Shown here piece after piece: positions 8,348 through 15,175 of a stretch of DNA of 64,000 nucleotides. The notes under the pieces are model-generated. The model did not search any database. It had not been told where the DNA came from and worked only from the letters and a program-made list of their open reading frames with translations. Position 1 is the first letter of the stretch. Each line of letters begins with the position of its first letter. The stretch covers positions 1 through 64,000 of the forward strand of contig KZ478068.1 in assembly GCA_002837195.1 (NCBI GenBank), written 5' to 3'. Origin of the DNA: Enterobacterales bacterium CwR94. Lineage in GTDB: Bacteria; Pseudomonadota; Gammaproteobacteria; Enterobacterales; Enterobacteriaceae. Both the position numbers and the translations under genes were made by a program.

Positions 8348-8494
8348 TTAGAAGTAAATTCGACGCCATTTGGGGTTGTTCAGCAAAAAATCGGGGCGGA
8401 TTGCCATAGGTTGAAATTTTTTCTTGCGCAGGTGTGGGATACGTGCGTTAATGACCCGTTGGTCTGATTCGCAGACAGTTTCACATAAGTCCAT
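8348..8494 (-). CDS. Candidate 48-residue basic protein
   Basis: A short minus-strand frame, MDLCETVCESDQRVINARIP to NPKWRRIYF, with GAGAG seven bases before the ATG. The composition is protein-like (charged, mixed, with a basic middle RKKKF) and codons are ordinary for the genome. It lies convergent to the response regulator and in the region that would be the long 5' leader of the cold-shock gene downstream. I do not recognise a family. It could be a real small protein or chance; conservation of the frame in relatives would decide. Confidence 0.4.
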   Translation of the reverse strand: MDLCETVCESDQRVINARIPHLRKKKFQPMAIRPDFLLNNPKWRRIYF

Positions 8495-8616
8495 ATGTAT
8501 CTCTCATCTCAGTTAGTGCCGTTTTCCAGCCTACTCTTTGAGTTTTATCTTCGGTTCTGATTCTTTCTGCTCTTCAGCCGTTTATGCCGCAAGGCTCAAT
8601 GAAAAAGGTAAAGATT

Positions 8617-8823
8617 ATGTCTATGAAAGGCACTGTAAAATGGTTCAACGCTGAGAAAGGTTTCGGCTTTATTTCCCCAGAAAATGGCAGCAAGGACGTT
8701 TTCGTTCACTTCTCTGCTATTCAAGGTACTGATTACCGTTCACTGGACGAAGGTCAGAAAGTAGAATTCTCTGTTGAAGACGGCCCTAAAGGTCCTTCAG
8801 CTGTAAACGTGGTTGGACTGTAA
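8617..8823 (+). CDS. CspA-family cold-shock protein
   Basis: A 68-residue single cold-shock domain, [20 protein letters not shown], with RNA-binding motifs RNP1 (KGFGFI) and RNP2 (VFVHF). Such proteins bind single-stranded RNA and DNA and melt secondary structure or prevent termination. I chose the ATG at 8617 over one at 8584 because it matches the family start and follows a GGTAAAG-type ribosome site. The 5' region from about 8350 is long and T-rich, as in cold-inducible csp genes with regulatory leaders. A second paralogue, cspE, lies at 53.9 kb. Paralogue naming (cspA, B, G, I) is not possible by eye. Confidence 0.93.
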   Translation: MSMKGTVKWFNAEKGFGFISPENGSKDVFVHFSAIQGTDYRSLDEGQKVEFSVEDGPKGPSAVNVVGL

Positions 8824-9002
8824 TATTTCTATTGTTTCACTGCGTTTAAGATGTCCACACTGTTGCAGTTCTCAGTACCGCACCTCTGTGTTTGATATCA
8901 GTAAAAGTAATCCTCATGGCGCGAAATGCATTTTTTGCAAATCGGCAATGGTCGCGAAAATCGCGGCATAACAGGTCGCCAGATGATCACTCAAGGCACT
9001 GC
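8824..9002 (+). other. Possible 3' extension or small RNA upstream of a strong terminator
   Basis: No convincing gene follows the cold-shock stop, yet 180 bases later there is a strong intrinsic terminator at 9003-9032. The interval therefore is either an unusually long 3' untranslated region or encodes a separate small RNA. A GTAAAAGTAATCCTCATG stretch at about 8901 resembles the region before the csp starts in this genome, but the frame behind it runs through the terminator and is not credible. Confidence 0.35.
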
Positions 9003-9032
9003 TTCGGCGGTGCCTTTTTTTTCTCTTTTTCC
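9003..9032 (+). terminator. Strong rho-independent terminator
   Basis: AAGGCACTGC-TTCG-GCGGTGCCTT forms a 10-pair stem (one G-T pair) closed by a stable TTCG tetraloop and followed by a long T-run. It is in the plus orientation, downstream of the cold-shock gene. Confidence 0.9.
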
Positions 9033-9475
9033 GCACAACGCCTGTCCTGTTTTGTGGCTCAAAGCGAGAACCTGTCATCGTGACGTCTGTCACACCCAGC
9101 ACCTGCATCGCGCATTCGATGGCAGCCGAGAGGCCACAATGGCTGCACCCTATTGTTGAGCGTGAAAAGTTGTTCATTGAGTCGAAAAACGCCTGCTATT
9201 ATTATTGGTGTCGCTGTCGGGATGTTTTAATGATAAAAATAGAGCCTGCACGCAAATTTTGTTAATAACGTTTAGTCCTGGTTAATTATTTGGGCTTTTG
9301 TAAACCCAGGTAGGATTTGTCTTAGGTTGCTCCCTGGCAGGGCCAGTGGATGAATATATCTGCCAATCAGAAACAGCGTCTTTATTTTGGTGAATATCCT
9401 AATCTTAGTGCCAGTAAATACTGTTTGGATGAATGATGTGTTAGGCTTGGCGCACTGAACAAGGAGTGTCAGGTA
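9033..9475. other. Intergenic region without recognised gene
   Basis: About 440 bases between the terminator and the small exported protein gene. I saw no credible frame or RNA gene on either strand. The right part must contain the promoter of the gene at 9476. Confidence 0.4.
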
Positions 9476-9781
9476 ATGAAATATAAGATGATGTTGTTAA
9501 TTTTAGTACCATTCTTTTCACTCGCTGCAAACCAAACGTCTGCCACGTGGCTAAAGTCATTGTGCAACGGTGTTGAGCGTAGCGAGGATGTTGCAGAATA
9601 TAATGTCGCTAATTCTATTTTTAATCAGCTGAGCGAAAGAGAACGTGTGATGTGCCAGCTTAGAGACGATGATTATTCTCATTATCTCATTGCAAAATAT
9701 CAATTCCGGGAATCAATTAGTCCATCAGATAATATGGAAGGCACCACTGCGCTGAAGGCGAAAGTGAATAACAAACAATAA
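9476..9781 (+). CDS. Small secreted protein of unknown function
   Basis: A 101-residue protein with a Sec signal (MKYKMMLLILVPFFSLAA), so probably periplasmic. The mature part contains two cysteines (SLCNGVERS and ERVMCQLR), which could form a disulfide. AAGGAG lies ten bases before the ATG. The gene stands alone between the cold-shock region and a shared terminator with the ankyrin gene. It resembles no family I know. Confidence 0.65.
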   Translation: MKYKMMLLILVPFFSLAANQTSATWLKSLCNGVERSEDVAEYNVANSIFNQLSERERVMCQLRDDDYSHYLIAKYQFRESISPSDNMEGTTALKAKVNNKQ

Positions 9782-9830
9782 ATATTTATTGGTACTAATG
9801 AGAATCTTATTTTATAGGGTCCAGGAAAGG

Positions 9831-9862
9831 GACAAACAGGGCCACACGTGGCCCTGTTTGTC
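9831..9862. terminator. Bidirectional terminator between convergent genes
   Basis: GACAAACAGGGCCAC and GTGGCCCTGTTTGTC form a perfect 15-pair stem with a two-base centre. It sits between two convergent genes and can serve both, although the T-tracts are short. Confidence 0.8.
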
Positions 9863-9879
9863 GGTATCCTTGTGTCAGA

Positions 9880-10608
9880 TCACTGGCAACTGGATTTCCC
9901 GGTTTTATTGTTAATTGCGCCGTTGGCAATCAGCAGTTGCGCGACATCGTAAAAACCTTTTTCACAGGCCACACTCAGTGAGCTGGTTTCATTGCCGGTT
10001 TGCTCATTTTTGACCACCACGTTGAGATCCGGCTTGAACTGCAAGGCCCATTTCACGAAATCATAGCGACCGTCCACGGCACCCACCAGGAACAAGGTTT
10101 CGCCATCAGACTCACGCTTGTTCCAGTCCGTTTCGCCTTTTAATTTTTCGTACAAATAGCTGATCACTTCAACGTTACCGCCCATGACCGCAGATTTAAG
10201 CGCGTTATACACATCTGCGCGGTCGGTCGCACGGATGTCAGCACCGCTGTCGACCAGGAAATGCACCATGTCGGTGTAACCAATAAACGCTGCCCAACCC
10301 AGCGCCGTTTGCCCCTGCGAGGCATCATCTTTCGCTTCCAGCTTTTGCCCTTTCGCCACCATGGTTTTGACCCGCGCCAGGTTGCCCTGCTTAACCGCGT
10401 CGAACCAGGCCGCGTCTGGCCCGGTTGAAGGGGCGGCATAAAACGTACGGTGTTGAAGCAGGCTCGGATTTGCAATGCGGTACATTTCATTAAAGCTGTA
10501 GCGGAACTTTGTGTAATCGACCTGCATTAAGGGATCGCTGCTCTGGGCAACCGCGGTGTGGCTTACTGTGGCGGCAAAAGCGAGTACAAGTAATTTTTTA
10601 AACATCAT
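9880..10608 (-). CDS. Periplasmic ankyrin-repeat protein
   Basis: A 242-residue protein with a Sec signal ending near AVAQ (residues 1-22), followed from about residue 65 by ankyrin repeats: DAVKQGNLARVKTMVAKGQ, GQTALGWAAFIGYTDMVHFL, and a last one SSLSVACEKGFYDVAQLLIANGA. Ankyrin repeats mediate protein-protein contacts; secreted bacterial versions are often found next to catalases or envelope systems, but no enzyme is adjacent here. It is on the same strand as, and 80 bases downstream of, the usher gene, so the two may be co-transcribed. A small C-terminal cysteine (SSCQ) could pair with the one in VACEKG. Its partner is unknown. Confidence 0.8.
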   Translation of the reverse strand: MMFKKLLVLAFAATVSHTAVAQSSDPLMQVDYTKFRYSFNEMYRIANPSLLQHRTFYAAPSTGPDAAWFDAVKQGNLARVKTMVAKGQKLEAKDDASQGQTALGWAAFIGYTDMVHFLVDSGADIRATDRADVYNALKSAVMGGNVEVISYLYEKLKGETDWNKRESDGETLFLVGAVDGRYDFVKWALQFKPDLNVVVKNEQTGNETSSLSVACEKGFYDVAQLLIANGAINNKTGKSSCQ

Positions 10609-10688
10609 GTTTTCCTGGTATTTGAGTTAGCGCGGCGAGTATAGCGTTAAAAAATAACGCACCGAAACGACTTGCTAGCCATTGAGCA

Positions 10689-12854
10689 CTAATCGTCACG
10701 CTGTAGAGATTCCCTTGTCTGCGGCGGGTTGAATTGTGTTCTGACCAGCGCGCCGCGCGTGGGGACAACCTCAAGCACATCCGGTTCGAAGCGCCAGTTT
10801 TCAGGCAGATCCGTGGTATTCACCGTGATGCGATTGACGCGCCACGGTGTGGCGTAACTCACCAGCATGCGCCCCTGCCGATCGGTCACGCTGCCAAACT
10901 GGTTAAAGGTTCCCACGCTGGGCGTATCAGGAATTACCACCAGGCTGGCGGTTTCCCCCAACGTTTGGCCCAGCGTGATGCCCTCGGCATGTAGCACAAT
11001 GCTGCCACTGGCATCTGCCTGCCAACGGCGAGTGCCGCCGCCCTGGTAGTAATTAAAGGTAGTATCGGCGCTGTTGGCTTGATAACCCATTCCGGCAGAC
11101 AGGTACTCATCGCCGTGTGTCGTATGCTGCACATCCAGCGCGTAATGCAGGCGATAATCCTGTAGTGCCGAGCCTGAAACGTTAAGGCCATTGGAATTCA
11201 GATCCCGGCTGGCAAGGCGGTTGCTGTAGCCAACATTGATACTGTTATCGCCGATGTCGAGAGGCACACTCAGGTTGATGCCCACCACGGTCTCTTCGGA
11301 GACCCAGCGCGACCGTTGATAGCTCGCGTAGAGCGAGACATCGATATGTTGTAGCGTCATATTGTGGCTCAGCGTCAGGCTGCTGTAGGTGGTCTTGTGA
11401 TGGTACTGCGTCTGGTTCCAACTCAGGCTTGCGCTGGCGTCCTCACCCAGTATCTGATTCAACAGCACTTCGCTGCCCCAGCTACGTTGTACGTTTTCAT
11501 CCTCGTCGAGCCACGCCAGTGTGCTGTCCCGTTCAATTTTTTCTGCAAACGAGCGATACAGGCTGCCGCGCGGGTAGTGCAACAGCAGGGCACTCAGACT
11601 GGTTTCACTGTTAAAAAAAGCCTTCACATAGCGCAACCGCGCGACCTCACCCTGTAACTGCGCCTGACCAGAACGGTATTGCGCGTGGCTGATATCCACA
11701 GAAATCGCGCCCCATGATTGCAGGCTGCGACTGATGCCAAGCACTTGGCTGCGGTAGGTGTTGGCGCTCTGGATGCCCGCAAACAGGGTATAGCCCTGCG
11801 CTATGCCATAGGCCAGCGAGCCTTGCGCAAAGGCGGGTTTCGCGAGATCGGCACCGCGATAGGGCCGATAGTGTCCGATCAGCGTTTCGTAACTAAAATT
11901 CCCACGCTGTACCAGGTTAGGCATCGATGAATAGGGCAGCGTTCGACGACGTTCTGTGCCGTCGCTGTCGGTGATCACCAGTTCCAGGTTACCTTCAGCA
12001 CCCGGCGGATAAAAATCGCGGATGCTAAAGGGGCCCGCGGGCACCTGCTGCTGATAGACGCGGTCGCCATTTTGATACAGCGAGACCTCTGATGGGCCGC
12101 GTGCATAGCCGTTGATCCAGGGCGAGAAGGGGCGCCAACTGTCCGGGAACATTGCCTCATCGCTGGCCAGAGAGACTCCGCGATAGGGCAGACTGGCAAA
12201 CAGATGGCTGCTGCTGTCACCATCACCTACAGTCAGGCGTGAACGCCAGGCGCTGAAACTGCGATACAGCGTCTTTTCGCGAGAATAACTTCCGTGGTCT
12301 CCCTGGTTCTCCTTCCAGAAAGTGTTCTGGTAACGCAGCCGCCAGGGGCCGATGTTGACGCCGTTATCCATCTCCAGCGTTGCCGCACTGCCGTTGTCTG
12401 TGGGATCGCGGCGATGCGTTTCATGGTTGGCACTCAGACGATAATTGATCCACCCAGCCGTGATGCCCTCATCCCAGCGACTGGTGCTAATACCCTGTTG
12501 TTGTGGATGCATTGCCTCGTGCGGAATCAGCAACGTCAGCAAGCGTCCTGCCGGTTTAGACCAGAATTGTATGCCCAGTGAAGTCATGGATGCGGCAGAG
12601 AGGCAGCCTTGCGCTGTCCAGTCGGCATTTTTCATCAGCGGACGAGTCAGGCCCCATTCTGCCAACAATGGGCGTGTCAGACAGGGCGCGCCATTGAAAA
12701 AGCGCAACGCAATATCGCCTTTGTACTGGTTATTCAGAATCACGTGTGTGTTCTCTTCCGTCTGGCTGTAACACGGTATCGCGGTCAGCATAAGTCCTGT
12801 CCCTGATAACAGCCGGCGAAGAGCAATGTTGTTGAGAAGGCGAGTGAGCAACAT
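10689..12854 (-). CDS. Fimbrial outer membrane usher, shortened at both ends
   Basis: The protein (721 residues from the ATG at 12854, which has AGGAA upstream) is a FimD/PapC-type usher by its barrel and plug: GITAGWINYRLSANH, RLTVGDGDSSS, GYARGPSEVSLYQNGDRVYQ, VPAGPFSIRDFYPPGAEGNL, LPYSSMPNLVQRGNFSYE. Compared with FimD, the N-terminal domain starts only at the strand equivalent to RVDIYLNNGY, so roughly the first 30 mature residues, which include the chaperone-binding tail, are missing. The end stops just after VPTRGALVRTQF, the end of C-terminal domain 1, so domain 2 is absent. A signal peptide is present (residues 1-32 or so). No chaperone or major pilin gene is adjacent. It may still be a pore, a degenerate usher, or a specialised exporter for the adhesin-like protein encoded divergently. 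Confidence 0.85.
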   Translation of the reverse strand: MLLTRLLNNIALRRLLSGTGLMLTAIPCYSQTEENTHVILNNQYKGDIALRFFNGAPCLTRPLLAEWGLTRPLMKNADWTAQGCLSAASMTSLGIQFWSKPAGRLLTLLIPHEAMHPQQQGISTSRWDEGITAGWINYRLSANHETHRRDPTDNGSAATLEMDNGVNIGPWRLRYQNTFWKENQGDHGSYSREKTLYRSFSAWRSRLTVGDGDSSSHLFASLPYRGVSLASDEAMFPDSWRPFSPWINGYARGPSEVSLYQNGDRVYQQQVPAGPFSIRDFYPPGAEGNLELVITDSDGTERRRTLPYSSMPNLVQRGNFSYETLIGHYRPYRGADLAKPAFAQGSLAYGIAQGYTLFAGIQSANTYRSQVLGISRSLQSWGAISVDISHAQYRSGQAQLQGEVARLRYVKAFFNSETSLSALLLHYPRGSLYRSFAEKIERDSTLAWLDEDENVQRSWGSEVLLNQILGEDASASLSWNQTQYHHKTTYSSLTLSHNMTLQHIDVSLYASYQRSRWVSEETVVGINLSVPLDIGDNSINVGYSNRLASRDLNSNGLNVSGSALQDYRLHYALDVQHTTHGDEYLSAGMGYQANSADTTFNYYQGGGTRRWQADASGSIVLHAEGITLGQTLGETASLVVIPDTPSVGTFNQFGSVTDRQGRMLVSYATPWRVNRITVNTTDLPENWRFEPDVLEVVPTRGALVRTQFNPPQTRESLQRDD

Positions 12855-13230
12855 GCTAAGTTCCTGGCAGGGCATCACCCTGATGCCCGTCGTTGCCCGT
12901 AGCGTAAACAGAAAGCCCTGAAATTACGCCGTGCGCCGTCTGCAAGCGGGTGTAGGGCCTTCCTCAATGTGTGTAGTCTGCATATAACAGGGAGAGAGCC
13001 TGTGACGCTGCCAGCCCTCCGCTTTCTTGCCAGGCGGCGACGGTGAGGTAATGGGATTTTTCTTGCTAAGAGTATTCGCACAAAAAATTCTGAAAACTGC
13101 AGTGTCAGGCTGCTTTCATTATGTTGAAAGCGGCGAGATCCGTATATTGACGCTCTGGAAAGGACGACTTTTACGATAACTCGCCTGTCACAAAGAAGAT
13201 GGGCACTGACAAGGTTAACAGGTAACCACA
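12855..13230. promoter_or_regulatory. Divergent promoter region of the usher and the adhesin-like gene
   Basis: A 376-base region between the two divergent starts. No chaperone, invertase site or clear operator repeat was seen. Overlapping open frames on both strands lack ribosome sites and look accidental. Confidence 0.4.
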
Positions 13231-14223
13231 ATGGCAAAATATGGACGCTTTGCTGCGCTGGGAATTTTACTTTTATCAAGCCATTCGGCGATGGCGGTGT
13301 GTTCATTGGATCCCGATCCGAAATATGCCTCCCCCACCATCCTGCAAATTCCATCTTATACCATTTATGTTGATGCGGACGCGGCAGTGGATGAAAACAT
13401 CCCGGTTAGTGATGTAACATCGGACAAGCAGCCAAATATTATCAGCTATCTCTGTAGCATTGGTGAAGACTATGGCAAGGCGGTAAATCCACCGTTATCA
13501 CCACCAATGCTTGGTCAACGACTTTTCGATACTCAGGTTCCGGGCTTACGTGTACGTCCTAAATGGAGTAATGGGACGGGAGAAGGGCAATTTGAGTCTA
13601 TAAGCGATGTGAAAACTGGACGTTTTGATATTCCGGCCAGCTCCTTCTTTCGCCTGCAGTTTGTAAAAACAGCACCGCGATTACAGCTAAAAGATGCTAC
13701 CAACGGCGATTTGGTCTTGCCCGCAGGCATTCTGTTGTACAACTGGATCAACAGTCGCAGTGAAATGAATTATTATCAAAAATTGCAAATTGGTGAAATC
13801 CGCGTGATCAGTACGCCTGTGTGTAAAATCACTGCGCCGTCGGAAGTGGATTATAATACTGTTTCACCGACCAACTTAAAGAACGGGGTGGCGCGTCCGC
13901 TCAACTTCTCGATGTCGTGTGCCACCGATTATGATGACTACAGCGTGCAAGCCAGTTTGATTGCGCGTCAGGTCACCACCGACGGTTTTATTCAGGTCAC
14001 CGATCAAGGTGGTAATACCGATCGTATGAAAATACGCGTTGAGGATAATTTTGGTAACAAGCTGCCGTTAGATGGAACGGGAGGCCAGCGCATTGAAAAA
14101 TTGGCCAGTAATGTGCCTGCCAATTTTAACTGGCGTACCACCTTGTTACCCGGAGCCTCTGCGCTGCCGCCAGAAAGTGGCGCATTTAGCGCCATGGCAG
14201 AAATTATGCTGGTGGTGAATTAA
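13231..14223 (+). CDS. Fimbrial tip-adhesin-like two-domain protein
   Basis: The 330-residue protein has a Sec signal ending SAMAV and two halves. The N-terminal half (about 22-195) has a Cys pair (VCSLDPD, YLCSIGED) as in receptor-binding lectin domains. The C-terminal half has the pilin pattern: VCKITAPSEVDYNTVSPTNL, then MSCATDYDDY, and a final SGAFSAMAEIMLVVN strand like the end of pilin domains that need donor-strand complementation. This is the layout of FimH-type two-domain adhesins. It stands divergent from the usher; no N-terminal donor-strand extension is visible, as expected for a tip subunit. The absence of a chaperone gene nearby is odd, since such domains are unstable without one. 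Confidence 0.75.
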   Translation: MAKYGRFAALGILLLSSHSAMAVCSLDPDPKYASPTILQIPSYTIYVDADAAVDENIPVSDVTSDKQPNIISYLCSIGEDYGKAVNPPLSPPMLGQRLFDTQVPGLRVRPKWSNGTGEGQFESISDVKTGRFDIPASSFFRLQFVKTAPRLQLKDATNGDLVLPAGILLYNWINSRSEMNYYQKLQIGEIRVISTPVCKITAPSEVDYNTVSPTNLKNGVARPLNFSMSCATDYDDYSVQASLIARQVTTDGFIQVTDQGGNTDRMKIRVEDNFGNKLPLDGTGGQRIEKLASNVPANFNWRTTLLPGASALPPESGAFSAMAEIMLVVN

Positions 14224-14499
14224 CCCCCGGTCTGTTATCCCCTTTGGTATTGTGTGTATCAAAGGGGAACCTTTACGTCTTGCCCTGCGGTTAGCAACGC
14301 TGGCCGCGTTATTCTGCAAATGAAAGTATTTTAGTCGCCGTCAACAACCCGCCTCTCATACCGCTAATAATCACGCGCTGCATTACCCCTTACAAAATGT
14401 GATCGCTTTAGCAAGATTGTGTCAATTAAGGTTTTTGTCATCCAGCTGCACTTCATAATCGTTTACGCTTGCCGCGACTTCTTCATTTGAGGGAATAAA

Positions 14500-15006
14500 A
14501 TGAAACATTCCGTGGGCATTATGTTAATGGCGATGATGGGCGTAGCGTCAGTGCAGGCTGAAGATCCGGATCTTACCATCATCAATAATAATGGTGCGTT
14601 AGAAGTGCAAGTGGGCGAGCCCACTTATAAGCACACACTGCGTTATCGCAAACTGTATGAGGAGAAACCTTTTCCTGATGCGGTTATTTATTATTATCAA
14701 AATGGAATCTATAAAATTATTTCGCAAGGTGAAGACCATTTTGGCCTTTATGTTTTGCAAGGACAATTCAGCGATCAAACGTATACCATTCGCTATATTT
14801 CGATGCCATCGCGAGATTGGGGTGAAAAAACGGCGTATCATCAACTGACATTTGTGGACGGCGGCGATCGCAGTATTTTTATTCAAAATGCCATTACTGA
14901 TACCGGTGAACAAATTAGCCAACAAAACGGTATCTATCAGTTAGAAAAAAACACGGAAACCGATGCCGCGAATCCAAAATGGAGTGCGGACAAAGCCATA
15001 AAATAA
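14500..15006 (+). CDS. Exported protein of unknown function beside the fimbrial locus
   Basis: A 168-residue protein with a Sec signal (MKHSVGIMLMAMMGVASVQA) and a beta-rich mature part (HTLRYRKLYEEKPFPDAVIY, GIYKIISQGEDHFGLYVLQG, YTIRYISMPSRDWG). It has no cysteine after the signal, unlike pilins, and ends in a polar tail. GAGGGAA precedes the ATG. The 276 bases before it suggest its own promoter. It may belong to the adhesin locus or to the PTS regulator downstream, but neither can be shown. No family recognised. Confidence 0.65.
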   Translation: MKHSVGIMLMAMMGVASVQAEDPDLTIINNNGALEVQVGEPTYKHTLRYRKLYEEKPFPDAVIYYYQNGIYKIISQGEDHFGLYVLQGQFSDQTYTIRYISMPSRDWGEKTAYHQLTFVDGGDRSIFIQNAITDTGEQISQQNGIYQLEKNTETDAANPKWSADKAIK

Positions 15007-15175
15007 GCGGGTTCTTTTCTCTTTTCTACCGAGAGGGCATTGTGACAGCGATCGCCCTCTCACCTCTGTCGCCTTGCCAAATCAGCCCTCGCTCGCCATT
15101 ATCCCCTTTGTATGCTGATCAATTTTTGTTTTTCCTTTGAGGATTATTTTTGAAACGTTAACCAGGGTAATGATA

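Noticed and set aside
8892-9083. Frame with MARNAFFANRQWSRK after a csp-like ribosome region
   Set aside because: It runs straight through the strong terminator at 9003-9032 and becomes low-complexity there; not credible as a gene.
12875-13354. 159-codon minus-strand frame between usher and adhesin, a possible chaperone
   Set aside because: It overlaps the adhesin signal peptide in antisense, has no signal sequence and none of the PapD-type chaperone motifs.
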